DNA of 64,000 nt from Casuarius casuarius. Its lineage: Eukaryota > Chordata > Aves > Casuariiformes > Casuariidae. The DNA lies in contig PTFA01000020.1 of NCBI GenBank assembly GCA_003342895.1, positions 6,713,644 to 6,777,643 on the forward strand, read 5' to 3'. Positions 1-13,300 of the stretch are shown here, in pieces. The translations under genes were made by a program, and so were the position numbers. Position 1 is the first letter of the stretch; the number at the start of each line of letters is the position of its first letter. The notes under the pieces are model-generated. The model was not told where the DNA came from. It searched no databases and saw nothing but the letters and a program-made list of their open reading frames with translations.

Positions 1-2956
1 CGTTATTTATATTGATGTCTATTTTATGTCACACACTGTCAATTAATCAGAAGGAATTATTCCAGAGAGGAGAGAATCTGCCAGTGCATCCCAAAGAAAC
101 TTCAGAAAGAAGCTGCAAGCACTGTAAGCAAAAAGTTACTACCAAGCAAGCATTCAGTTGGGAAAAAAAAGGGTCTGCCACCACAATCTTTCAAAAATGA
201 CATCAGAGCTTAAACAGAGTTTCCAGACCTCTTTTAAATTTTCTTCCAAAATGCATGGGCTTTTTTTAAAGTTGGCACTATTACCAGCTTGATAGAAAAG
301 TTAGTCATCTCTGTATGACTTGGAGCTTTAATTCAGTATACCCCATCCAAGCAACAATTAGGTTGGCCAAACCTGACATGCTGTATCAGAGATGACTATA
401 CTCTGATAAGCCACAGCTCCTCGCCTGAAATAATTCTGAGCAAATAGCTCAACACGGCAGACAAATCAGCAGCAGGTCTGCTCTTGTTATTAACATATTC
501 CTGTTTAAATAGCCTCCATCTTTGATACTCCTTGCTGTTCAACATCTACTTAATCTCACTGAGCATTGAACTTGTGACCATTCATACAAAGCTAGATAGT
601 GGTGGTGGGAAAGTGGAGCTGATTCGTAATAACCAAGCAAACTCACCCATGCCTTAACTATTCAATGTATGAGGAGGGGGGAAAAAAATCTCTCTCAATC
701 TGTGCCTACTGGGAAAAGATGTTTACCTAACTGGGAACAAGACAACCTCCCCCCCCATGACTCAAAAGGCAAACAGACACATAATAACAGATAAAACATT
801 ATAAAATGAAGTATTATTTTTTGCTGCTAGTGCCATAAGGCCATGGGTGCAAAAGGAATCAGGAATGTACAATGTTTATTTTCACAGCAAATATACACGC
901 TCGGATACTCTATTCAACTGTTACAGCAATGTCTCCAGTCAAAGGTCACCTAACAGTGACCTCTTTCTACAAGCTGCATTTCTCCATGGCAGAAGGAATC
1001 AAGGAGTTTGGCTTTCCATAATCAACATCCAGATATGCTAAACAACAGCTCATTTTTTTATTTTCAGTTGGTTAATTATTTAGAAAGGAAAAAAATAATA
1101 GCATATCACAAAGGGGGCTTACGCTCAAAGAACTTTTATTATGAACATTACACTACAAAGTTTGCTTGGATGCCAACTGGCATTGGCCCAGGGTGTATAA
1201 ACGGAGGGGAAACACCCTTCCTCTTGGGATACTAGTCCCATATATTATAAAAAGCAAGTGGTTGTTCCATGGTTACCAAGGACCTGAGGCAGCCTGCCCC
1301 CACTGTTATCTTTCAACAGCACAGTATGCCGGGGCCTTCAGCAGGGAGAACAGCTGCTAGGAATTTGCTGCATCAGAGCTAGTTTGTAAACTGCTGGTAC
1401 TATCAACACACCCGCCATGCACACAGAGCACTCCTCTTCTATTAGCTGCACAGATAAATCCCGCGGTTTTTTAGTCAAGCACAGAATCTGTATTCTACTA
1501 CAACCATTTTGACTAACAAAGTTAGATTTGTCAAAGTATATTGACTTAAATCAATGCCCACAGTCACACTAGTGTAACTCCCCCACCTGGGTACTCCTAC
1601 TAAAACACAAAAGGGCCTTTTTTTTAGTTTAGCTTAGTTACTGTGAAAAGGGCTTATGCTAAACTAATGAAAACCTTAGGCCAGACCCATGCCAAATACA
1701 GTTTGCCACTTTAACTGCCTTGGCAAAACACACCAGCAAAACACTTGCAGACCAGATGTAGCTAACAGTAAAAAAAACCTGGTATCAGCAGCACCTTGTT
1801 GTATCCCTGCTCCTCCTCTCTCAAGGGAGGAATGAGCATTGCTGTCCATGCAATAGCTTCTCCGCTATGAGTTTTTACCGAGAGTTGCACGGGGACAGAT
1901 CAGACCTCATACTACTCCTAAATAAAAAAGCTAAGTCAGAAAGACTGCAAGTGCAACTATACAAAGCCCATGTCAGGCCTCACGCCTGACTGTACACTGA
2001 CTAGCTATACCTGTACAGTTAGGCTAATATTCCTGATAAAACTCATACCGGTAAAGCTCTAATATACTAAATCACTTTCCGTATCTTGCAAAGATATCTG
2101 ATACGCTTCCTTATCCTCTACAGCAGAATGTCACTACCAGAAATATGAATCAGGGATGTGAACCTTTTATAAAAAAGAGGTAAAAGAAATCTTTTTCCTT
2201 ATTTTGAAAATGGATCATTTAAATTTCCCTGCATAGCTTGCAATTCTTGAAAGCTTTTGTTACCAAGACTGTTTCTTCTTTTTCCCTATACACCTATCCT
2301 TGAATGCCAACAGCTGGAACTGGTGGAGGGAAGGCAGAAGTGTAAAACGGTTCTTGTTGAGCCAAATTAGAAAAATGCTTTCTTTTCTTTTTTTTTTTTT
2401 TATTGTGACAAAGGACTGTAAAAGACCAAACATGTGAGATTTGTTCATGCTGCTGCAAAAATTTTAATGAAAAGTGGCAACATAATAATATACTCTGGTA
2501 AATTAGGACAGGGTAGTGAGTGATTATACAAAAGTCCATTTGTGACAGAGACAGCGGGAGGGAGAATTCTCGCTTGTCCAATATTTCAAAAGCACTGGTT
2601 TTGTACATGCTTACTGGATACCATGAGCTCCCTGAAAGGGATTTTTTGATCTTTCACATTAAATACTTTCTGTGGCCCTATTCTGAACTTGGTGAGGGGG
2701 GAAAAACACAATTGTGTGGAATAAAAAAAAAAAAAAAAGAACTGCACAGTCATATCTTTCATATATGAAAACATTTGTGACAGTTTGGTCTTTAAGTGGT
2801 AGTTTAAAAAGCTTTTCTATTGTTTACCTAGAGCATCTAGTTCTTATTCTCATAACACATTGAACCAAAGCAAATCCAGACCCACTGAAAAAAACCTTAT
2901 GCAAGTCTACAGCGAAACAAACATGTTCTACTTAGTGGCTCAAACTGAATCCATAC
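1..2956 (-). other. ZNF827: Partial intron 2 of ZNF827
   Basis: This AT-rich non-coding DNA runs from the exon 2 donor to the window edge. I searched the minus strand for the zinc-finger exon that should follow (C2H2 pattern with CPICG-type knuckles) and found none, so intron 2 exceeds 2.9 kb. A T11 tract (about 2391-2401) and an A16 tract (2723-2738) are present. If the exon 2 donor were not used, translation would add only Gly-Met-Asp-Ser-Val before a TGA. No RNA gene or recognisable transposon was seen here. Confidence 0.8.
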
Positions 2957-3967
2957 CTGTACTAGCGGGTTTGGACGCTCTTCCCTTAGGGACTGGCAGT
3001 AACAATAATTCCAAAGACTGTGGTGGAGTTGCTTTCTCTTGCTTCATCTCTGAAAGTTGCAGGGGATCCTCGGCAACCAGTGATTTCTTCTTCTCAGCCA
3101 ACAGTGTGCCTGCAGCCCTTGCAGCAACCTCCTTGAGTAGGGCAGCTGAAGAGGTCATGGAAGCCAGAGAAAGGAAAGAACTTGCTGGAGGCGGGTGCTC
3201 CTGCCCAGGAGTCATGCTTCTTTCACTCACTTTCTTTGATAAAGCTGCTAAGGTGGAGCTGGCAGACTGAGAACTAAAAGGCGAAGAAAAGGATTCAAAT
3301 CTTAGAGTGTCTTCAGTCCTTGAAAGAGATTTGTCCTGCAGAACAGCATTGGCTGCGGCTTTCAGTTTCAGGATAGCTGAATCGGGTGACAAACCACAGG
3401 TGGTGGTGGAGTTTGGCAGCCACTTACCTTGATTCCATATAAAGTGATTACTTGCATTGTATTGGTCACTTGTCTCCTGTTTCTCAGCAAGCTTTCTGGC
3501 AAGAACACTTAGCTGCTGGGCATGATGAGCAGGTGGAGAGAAGGAGAGATTTGAGCCAAGATTTTCAGGAGACTCAACTCTGCCATTGACCGTGACCGCA
3601 GCATCCAACTTGAGGGAGCCGGCCTCTAGTAGCCGTCTCAGGTTACTACTCAGTGGCTTATTTGGACCAGGAGATTCTTCTTCACACAGAGATGGCACAT
3701 CAGGAGAAAGGTGCTCTTTGCTCTGTAACGTGTCTCTTAGAGCTTCATTTTCAATGGTTCCCACCTCCACCGTGTTGCTGCTTGGAGTTGCACTTCCCAA
3801 AGAAGTATCTGGGGAAGTGGACTGCTCTTGGATTCTGTCCTCAAGTGACAGCTTAAAGTTCTCCTGGACTTCTCCATATGATGCTTCTGAAGGAGTCTCT
3901 GAAGAATTTCCAAACCAGCGTTCTTCCTCACTGAGCTCACCTTCCACTTCTTCCTGTCTAGTACCAT
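2957..3967 (-). CDS. ZNF827: ZNF827 coding exon 2 (residues 15-351, N-terminal region; gene incomplete)
   Basis: The exon starts at 3967 after a CAG acceptor (AG at 3969-3968, with a possible CTGAT branch point about 35 nt upstream). It completes codon 15 begun in exon 1, giving S-H-G-T-R-Q-E-E. It ends at 2957 before donor GTATGG (2956-2951), leaving one base of codon 352, and is open throughout. Recognisable ZNF827 blocks, with rough residues: acidic GELSEEERWFGNSSETPSEA (24-43), SSNLRRLLEAGSLKLDA (121-137), HHAQQLSVLARKLAEK (162-177), FIWNQGKWLPNS (190-201), ILKLKAAANAVLQDK (213-227), an Ala-rich helix ALLKEVAARAAGTLLAEKKK (290-309), and QSLELLLLPVPKG (331-343). Family knowledge: ZNF827 is a roughly 1,080-residue nuclear C2H2 protein whose fingers follow this region. 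None of the finger exons is in the window. The region before QSLELLLL has only Pro-Pro, where I recall a long proline run in mammals. Coding identity is very secure; function rests on the family. Confidence 0.95.
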
Positions 3968-4991
3968 CTGCGTGGAACCAAGAACAACGGTTTTACTTCC
4001 AAATCAGTGCAAAACAACTTCTTAGCATGAAGAATGTTTTTAAGGTCCAAAAAACCCCAGGGGCTCTGCCCTTCCCCAACATCAGTCTAATGAAGGGCAG
4101 TCCTCTATATGAGCCTCCAGGCTTAACATCCCCCTAAAGTTCATGAACTTGACATCAGCCAGGACTGAGTGATTAAGAAAAAAATTTTGAAAAAGAATGA
4201 GGTTTTCTTTAAAGAAGAAATCCTGGCAAACCTGTCATCCTTCAGGGTTTTAGTATATATTAAAGGTTTCTCTAAGTCAATATGATAAAAATAGGTAAAA
4301 CTGCAACAATACAAATATACCACAAATACAAATATATCACCAGGGCATCATTCATATATTGCAGTAATTTTATTATCAATGTAGTCTGCATATTCTGAAA
4401 AATACTATGAACTCTGTGGTGTAAAGCAGGGATTTAATAGGCTCAGAAACTTAGATAATTGAGTGTCTGTACAGCTAACACAGAGGTGCTTTCAAAAGCA
4501 GACCAGGTGTGCAGCTATTCAAAGTATCTTCTTCCAGTGACTTTAAATCTCAGCCCAATCCTGCAGTGACCCCTATCTAAAATAAAATAAAATTTGTAGT
4601 GATGATAATACACACTTCATTTCTGAATAGCTGAGATGAGTAATGCATGAATGCTAAAGCAGTCATCTCCCCAGCAATTCAGAAGAGAAATATCGTACAC
4701 ACAAAACTAATGTTTGGGGTTTTTTTTCCTTATATAGACACTACTTGCTTTTCATTTGCTTATCAGTCTTCAGTAATATTAAAGTTTTAAAGACCATCCT
4801 AAACTGAACTCAGTTTGAGGGTGGGAGGGGAAGGGGGGAAGTGTTCATCCCTATGCAGTTAGTTCATTTTCTCTTCTCAGGTGACTGCAACAGAGTGTCT
4901 CCTGAGACAAGAGTGGTAGTGTTTAAAGTGCTCTGACCCTGGATTGCTCTTCCTCCCTGCAGGTATTCAGAGTAATATAGACATGACCAAC

Positions 4992-5014
4992 TTTTTTTTT
5001 TTTTTTTTTTTTTT
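4992..5014 (+). repeat. T23 homopolymer in intron 1
   Basis: Twenty-three Ts in a row. No SINE or LINE body is evident next to the tract, so it is not called as a retroposon tail. Confidence 0.9.
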
Positions 5015-6063
5015 AAGATCTTGCTGGCCAATCAGAAAGCAACCAAGAACAACAGCAACGCTAGAATTAAATTCATGCCAGACACCTCTCACACTTCTCA
5101 CTTTTTAGACTGAATGTCCTACACTACAGAAGAATCCTAGTAATCATAGCATAACAAAACAAAAGGATTTAATATAACCTTCTAGACATTCTGGAAACAA
5201 GCCTGCATGATATGTTTTGTATCTATGATCACTTATTATTCCCAGATTTCCCTATTTAAATCCATCAAATGACAAAAATTGGATAGAAATTAATAAATGA
5301 AAACTTAGATTTATATTATTGCTTTTATACAATGAATTTAAGAAGGAAAGACCCAGCCAGCTGTATCACAAGTGCAGAGATACCAACATACACTCTGAAG
5401 GCAAACATATGTTTTAAATCAGGTCATACAAAATATGAGGAATAGTGCCTCACAGTAAGTTTCTTTTTCTCAAAACTCTTTGAAAATTTTTCATCAATGT
5501 TTTGAGAGCCCACAATAAAATCATTCTTTTACCTTAGATTACTATTTTAAATAGAAGAGGGCCTCCATCTTTCCTATTCAAAACAAACAAAAAGCCTAGC
5601 AAAACCCAAAGCACTTACGTAAAATTATTTTGATATTATCCAAGATAATATCACAGATGAAGCAAGATTAACAATAATGCGCACAAAGGCCACACCATGC
5701 ACATTCACATAAAGAAGACAGATGCTAATCAGTTGATCCAGCACTTGCGCAGGTTACAGGAAAACAGAGTGTATTCCTATCTCATTCCATGAACACTAAA
5801 CAAGCACCTTGAGGCACCCCTACACAGTTGGGTGCGCAGACAGATGCAAGATTCCTCTACTGATCCAAATCCAAGCAAGTTTTAGCTTGTAAGCTATGAA
5901 GCCATCTTCCTGGCACATTGTCCAAACCGGTATCCCAAGAGCAGGGCACATCCCCTGGAACTGACACCACTCTGCAGCTTCCGAGACAGAGCTAGCTTGC
6001 ATCTCACAACTTGCCTCCACGTGTCGGTTTGCATCTGCCTGTGTTAAACAACCTCCTCCTAAC

Positions 6064-6080
6064 TCTCTCTCTCTCTCTCT
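6064..6080 (+). repeat. Short (CT)n microsatellite
   Basis: About eight CT units are followed by GTCTCTG in intron 1. Confidence 0.8.
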
Positions 6081-9000
6081 GTCTCTGCTCCCCATCCAAA
6101 AACAGGGAGGGAGAATTGCATTTCTCCTCACTCAGAGAGATAGCAAAAAATTAAAGATTAGGAGATATCTGAATACATTTCAGAGAACTCTCCATCTTGC
6201 TAAAGCCCAAGCTTCTCTGTTCTGTGCCATGCACCTCTGTTTCTTACTTTTGACATATTTTCTACTTGCAAGCAGCCCTTTAAAATACAAATTAAATAAC
6301 ACAGCTTTATAAATCTCTCAATCTTGTTTGTCCTGCCTGCATCAGAAATGAATTCTTCCTTCTCACCTGCACCTGTTTTTGCTCTAAACACATAAAGTAA
6401 TGTCCCACATATTTTCACTGTCTCTCTCTCCTCTCTAGGGCTGCCCTCTCAGGGAACATTCACAGTACCTTAGGAATTAGTATTCGAAGTTGACTGCAAG
6501 GATAGGAGAAAAGGAACTCCATCTGCTACAGCAGGGCTGCAATACAGCCTTCACACAACTACACTACGCCTGGCACCGAAAAAAGTAGCAAAGGCAGAAG
6601 AGCTGAAAACAGGACATAGATCACTTTTCTTTTTATAAACATGCACATTCTCCATTGGTCTTGCCTACAGGGAGGGCAGCTAGGAATCTTGTGAAGCCAG
6701 GGAGCAGCAGGAGTGAAGTACCCTTCCTTTACACTTACAAGCTTGCTTCACAGCCCAGAACTTCCCTCCTCTTTGGGTAATGCAGTGAGAGCTCCCCCTC
6801 CTGTTGCTATCTACCTGTGACCACTGCAGCTGTCTCCAAATCTTTAAGTGGCCTCTAATAAAGTGCAAATTTCCTCTGGAGCATCTCTATCCCAAAAGCC
6901 AAATGGACCTTTTTTTTTTTTTGGCCACTGCAATTTTTTTCAGTATCCAGAAACCAGATCCCTGACTGCTGACACTATTCTAATTTTCCTCTTCTGAGTA
7001 ATTGTCTCCCTTGCTGCAATATCAGATCCACTGTATTTTAAGGCTGTAAGGTTAATGCTGAAAAAGCTGGCATCACTGTCTTATCCCAAACACAGTCAAA
7101 CCACCTTTTAAAACTAGTGAGTTTGTTTAGAAGCACAACTGTAAAGCCTGGCAATTTCATTTCCAAGCAAACTTATCATTCAAGGCCTTCAGGGCAGGAT
7201 TTTAATTTACATAGCCTTGCAAATCTGTGAGTTTGAACAAACTTGAGAACTGCAGGAGAAAACAGCCCAACCCACCAACTTTCCTGTGATTTCAAATTAA
7301 ATAAAATCTTCCCTCAAAACTCAGAAGACTGATAGGACACTCAGACCACGTTTGTCTGAAAGAGGAGCCAAACTCCATCTACCTGTCAACAAACCTCAGC
7401 TGAGATTCAGGTTTGTAAAAGATCTGCTGACACTTCCCTCCTGCTTTTGCAACATTACTGAGGAACCCTAGTGAGAAGTCTTTGAAATCTTGGAATAGAA
7501 ATATGTTTAAATTTCCTCTCTCTATCATAAACATATTTTAGTTTGTTATTACAGAATTATGAATGTTCAGCTACTAGCATTTCATTTTTATTTAAGTCTG
7601 AAAAGTTAAGCGTGTGTAAGAAACTACACAAAACTTGCAAAGCACATAAAAGCAACTCAAGCGTTAGGGGCGAATTCTCACCAACTTCATTTGGAGTAAG
7701 ACCTGGCTGGGAATCTCACCGGCTTTTACCAAGTAACTACTCATCAGATTGCCCCTTCTCATAACAGTTCAAGAGTCAGGACCTGTCAGTGCTTCTCTTC
7801 TCTGATTTCCACAGCAGTTCTGGAGGGGGAACTGCTTCCTAAATCATTTGCCACTGGTAGTAACTAGTGGAAGTCACAGGTATTCTGGGTGCTTCAGGAC
7901 TACCCCATCGCAGAGCACCCAGGAACCACACATAAGTCCTTCCCACTCCCGTCAGCAACAATAAAAGGCACCAAAATACTGTTGGGCAACTGCTGCCACT
8001 GATGTAGCTCAATATCAAATGATCTTTGGCAAAGTCACAAATGTGTGCAAAAGCACTCCTTGAAGGAGTGCCAGTTTCTTTGCTTGCCCACTCATCTGCT
8101 CATTTTCAAATACAGAGAAGTCCTGCTTCCTCTTCAAGAGACCAGTTTGAAAGGCAAATCTTATTGATCCCAAAGTACGTTATTTAACTTTGTGGGCACC
8201 TGCCCTCATACTTAAAGTGGTATATAGAATTTGACCCTGGTATCAATAAGAATGTGAATGTTAACCTGCCCAAACAACTTACAGCTGAAAACTGAAAAAG
8301 TCAGACAAACATGTTTGTTGATTTATAGATCCAGCCACCTAATTCAAATACTAGAAACTGTTTAACTACAGCTAACATTATTTACACATGCCATTCATGA
8401 AAGCAGTAGGTGTGAAGAGGTGATCCACAGTTCCACTTTGTATGGACTAGCAGTGGAGAAATATGGATGTAGCAGACTGGGATCTGGAAACAGTCGGTAC
8501 AACACAACGAGGTTGGAGTCTCAAAGTTATGGGACTGAGTGACAGATCTGGCCAGTAAAAACATCAGCCATAATTGAAAGAACACAATCTTGACCACCAG
8601 ACATTATCTGAGAATTGGCTAAAGTTAAGGAACCCACCCCAGAGACACTGAATTTTCATGGTAAGAGGGACAAAATTTCACTTTAATCATTTGGTATAAT
8701 GAGTAAATTAAACTGTAATACAGAAATAACATCCAAATCCAGCAAATCCATATGCTACAGTGATATGAAACATATGCAAATGATAATTATGGGATTACAG
8801 AATGAAAATTAAGTCAAATATAAAAGAAGGTAGATAAGTCAAATCATTTCAAAGAAATGCTCACACGAAAACTACTGATCAGGTAAATTAGATAAGATTG
8901 CCCTAACTTCAGCAATTATGTTTCAAGAAAAGTCTGGGAATCTGCAGGTGCAGAATTTAATGGTAGGGGAACTACATTTTTATGATCTTAATTTCAAATA

Positions 9001-9895
9001 TCTTGATCCATATCAGGTATTTAGATACGATCACTGAAGTTTGTGTCAATCTAAATAAGGTAATAATTACCTTTTTTTGGCTCTTTGGTACCCAGATTGT
9101 CTTCCTAATTTGTTGACCCAACTTACTTCTGTTTGGTACCTCTGGTATCTTCCTGATTCTGCAACACCTATTTAGCCCAACTAAAGCTAGATTAACCTAG
9201 GAGTATAAATTGTAGTGTAATAGCGTACGTTATTCTATCTCTACTGCCTATCACAAACCATTTACTTTATTATCTTATACTAAATATTATACCTAGGACT
9301 ACTGAAAGAGGTAGGATTAAGTGACAGATCTACATTGGCAAAATGAGGAACTCTGCAAAGGTGCCTAAGGACTTTAAAAGGTCACATTAAATTTAAATGA
9401 AATAGTAAGACATCCATAGAGAGTTCTGGGGAAAGACAGACTGACTCAGGTGAACAATCAGTTTAAGGTCAAGTAAATAAGTAGTCACATCAAAATAAGG
9501 CAGAGACAACAGCTGAGCAATCAGAGCTCACCCTCATGTGACTTCTCTGAAAAACAGCAAGAAAAGGGGGGTGAATGAGGAGGAGAAGCAGTTGAGAACT
9601 GATCAGGCATGGTCAACTGCTATAGTCAAAGAGAAGGAAGAGGCAAGACAGAGAGTTAGCTAGTGTGCTCATATTTGGCCTCCAGGATGGCTTCAAGTCA
9701 CCAGCACAGAGCATCAAAATCTCATGTCCTACTCCCTCTTGCCTTCTTTCTTAGATCCCTCAAACAGGGATTAGGGAGTGAGCCATGAGACAAACTACAC
9801 TGTTCTGGCAGGCTGTTTCAGGATACCCCCTCTCCTACAGGTGCTGTAACCCACACTGCATCATAACTGTAACCATCAGCCTCATATCCAAATAA

Positions 9896-10317
9896 CAGGA
9901 GGTTCCCATCACACAATGGCTGTGTGTTCAGCAAGAGAACACCTGCCCATCATGCCTGCATTTTAGCTCTGTGACAGCCAGCCACTTTAAGCCCTTTAGA
10001 ATTGGACATAAGGATGCTTATGTCCTCTGGCCAAACCAGGTAAGTACCACTGGCACAGAAGCCTTGAAATTTGCCAGTGACCAGTTGCTAGCCACCCTGG
10101 GCAGAACAGTTTTAGTGGAATATGGAGAGTAGATGCCATACTGGAAAAGCTTCAGGATGAAATTAGAGGAGAGGATCCTGAAGACCGATTTGTAAAGCAC
10201 ACATTCGATGAGAGCTATCAGCCATGAAAGTATGATGTCAAAATTTAGTGCAGACCAGATAACGCAGAGAAGAAAAGAATGCAGGAGCTAATGGCCAAAT
10301 ACAGTAAAGACCTTTAG
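9896..10317 (+). pseudogene. Possible degraded protein-coding fragment of unknown family
   Basis: Two overlapping open frames without ATG read like protein. The first, 9896-10132, includes SHFKPFRIGHKDAYVLWPNQ. The second starts after a stop at 10078-10080 and runs to TGA at 10225-10227 with WRVDAILEKLQDEIRGEDPE and RFVKHTFDESYQP. The same frame then continues past a TAG at 10246 to a TAG at 10315, with PDNAEKKRMQELMAKYSKDL. Switching frames near 10115 would join them, as in a frameshifted retrocopy. I cannot assign a family. It lies in intron 1 of ZNF827 on the opposite strand. A CAG/GTAAGT sequence near 10040 could be a chance donor or could mean the region is a decayed exon. Composition alone could also have produced this by chance. 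Confidence 0.3.
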
Positions 10318-13300
10318 GTAAACTACATATGCTATGTAAGTGCCTCATTTTAGCAATGGAAAAAAATAATAATTACAAGAGATTACTTGCTAATAACATA
10401 TCACTTTCTAATTCACATTGCCTCTGGGCATCAGCTTCACATAAATCCTTGCTAATTTCACATCCAGGTACTACAGAAAGCAGCATGTACAAGCCTAAAA
10501 AATGGCAGTCATACCTGGGAAGTCTGTTCTATGGCATCCTATATAAATTGCTCAGACCAGCCATCTACAAACTACCCTTTTTGTATGCAGGCTGCCTTTT
10601 TAAGCACTTCAAAAAAAATCTACCATTTCTTTGGGCTGGACAACCTTTGTGGGTTCCCACACCCACCAGACCACATGGATGCGCATGCTGCAGGACTGCC
10701 TCTGAAAAGCTGGGCACACTATGCACCGACATCCCAAAGGTTCCACCTCTAAAAAGCATTTACAGCCACATCTGAATAGGCTGTACATCCAGAGCAGTAG
10801 CAATGTTGATTTTCCCACAGGGATGCTTGCAAGAAAATCATGATTTTAATAAAGACACAAAGGCCTGCCTTAGCTCCTTTTACTACATCAACAGCAGCAA
10901 ATAAAACTTAGAAGTCACAGTTACATAAACAGTCATGTGCTAGAGTGCACTCTGTCCCCCATTTTCCCCTTCGTGATTTCTGACCTATAATAGGTAAGCA
11001 GCACAGAAAGTCACTGTCCTCTTTCAGTGGAATTTCTGCCTCACTCACTTATCAACGGGATGATTATTCAACTCTTGACCTCATCACAAAATAGTTTAGC
11101 AGTGTTGCTGGTGCTTGAACCAAATTTCGCTACTGCAGGCTGACCTAGAGAGAGCAGCACAGCTGCAAGAAGGAACTGCCAGAAAGCCATCGCTCTTCTG
11201 TTCTGTCCTTCTCCCCTGTGTTTAAGATCTGTGAAAATGCTCACACAATTAGACAGGAAGAGAAGCCCTAGGTAGGGCTCCATATTTCATCTCCACATCT
11301 TCTAAAATAACGATTTTCCTAAATGGCAGGAAGGAGGAAAGGGGGGGAAAAAAGTCACAGCTTTTAAAGACAAGGCATGTATTTTCTAATTTTATCTTTA
11401 AGTTAAAGATGCTTTAAAAATCCACTTCCAAGAAAGCCTCAAAATATTCACCTAGCAATTTCTCTGGTACTGCAATAAAAACAAACAAACAACAACAAAA
11501 AACCCACACAGGGCTCCAAGATCAACAAGATGACACAAAAATAATTTGATTACTTTGTAGTAACTGGAACTCTTCAGGATGCTTTGTCCATATGCACCTT
11601 CTAACTGTGCCACTACACTGAGCGTGCAGAAGTCCCACACATTCAGGTTTGCCAACTGCTAGCCAATTATAAATGGGCAAAATGCATGTACGGTGCCTCT
11701 CAGAGGCAGAATCCACGGGTGATGGACTCCAAGAAAGGAGGAAGGCAGGATGGACTACTGAAAAAGCATTTCACAGAGAACTCAAAACTGCCTTTACTTC
11801 CTTTCTCTCAAAGGAGAAAAGTTCTGTGGTGGAAGGATAATAGAGGCAAAGGCCTTTCATTTTCAGTCACTAGTCCCAGAATAAATGTCTCAAGCGGGAT
11901 TCATTACCATCCGATACCATAAAGATCCCTCTTTTACTAGCTAGCAAGGGAGAGGACAGAGATGCATTATTTCTCCGAAGTGAGTGAGCTGTTACTACTT
12001 GATGAAGGTTCTCAGGGGCTGTTGACAGACCAGGAGATACGACCTCATATTGATGGTGAGTCTGACCTTACCTAAAACATCAAGTTCCTCAAAAGATAAC
12101 CCCTAGTATGACGGACATTTGACATCTTGCCTCCAAGAAAGATGAACTACTCCTCTGTTCTAGGGAAGAAGTTATAGTTAGTAACCCTATGTTGAACTTC
12201 CACTTTTTGCTGAATTAACTCAGTTTTCTTAGGGTAAAGATGGGTTGCCAGTCTCAGATTAGAAGAGGCTAACTGCTTTCTCTCCTTCAGAGACAGGAGC
12301 AAGATGCCTTCTCATTGTAGCCTAACTCTGTGAAATGGCCTACCTTAATCTCAGCTAGCTTTAACTGCTCCGATTTTGAGAGGAGATGGAGTAGTAGCAT
12401 AGAAATACATCAAAATGGACTGTATTATGTAACTGAAACTGTGCTCGAGGCTTAATGCAAGTATTACCATGCACGTCTGAAGCAGGATAAGCAGTTATTC
12501 AGAACAACACCTTATACTCCCAATGTCAAGTAAGATCATTTGGACACTGTGCCTGTTAAAGTAGTCTCTCTTTTATGGAGACTGAGCAAAATACCACAGT
12601 CAGCCTTACTGAAAGTTTCTTCCACAGGCCCTTGCGAGCATCCTATGGTAATCTACAGTTGAGTTTAGATTCACCTTTCATAAAGCACCAGCCAGTGATC
12701 CCAGTGATTTATATGCTATAGGAATATGGCCAATTGAAAAAGCTGAAGTCTGTACATTAATAGATCAAATGAATTCACCTTTTTTAGACTGATGAAAAAA
12801 GAGAATATGATAAACTGCTTGCTACAAAGCCAAACACTTTTTCAGGCATCAACTCAACTCTTCTGAACCAGACTCAAAAAGCCCTTATCAGGAACTGCAG
12901 ATTTCCCTGGGCCTTTTAAAATCAGTTACATTAAGACTCTGATGGAGCATTACGGATTTGAGGACAAACTAAATATGTAGGAGATCAGCTCTATTTGAAA
13001 TGAGAATCAGCATTAATGATTTCAGATGGTTCAAGCAGTCCATTTGCAAGTCTGCCCAGAAAGATACTCTGCACCTAGAGTAGCAGTGCATCATTTACTT
13101 CAGCATGCATTTAAAATAGGGGGCCCACTTACATGTTTAGCTCATTACAATGATGAGAAATTCTACCTTTTCTTAGTTACAAGAAAATTTTAAAATTTCC
13201 TAAAATTTTTCTCAGTTAGCCAAAATTCATTCTGCTTACTCATTTGTTTTGCTTCAGATAGATGTTTATGACAATAGGTTATTGCAGTGACAAAAGTATC

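Noticed and set aside
3586..4137. 183-codon plus-strand frame opposite ZNF827 exon 2
   Set aside because: It is a shadow of the coding exon on the other strand and has no recognisable domain.
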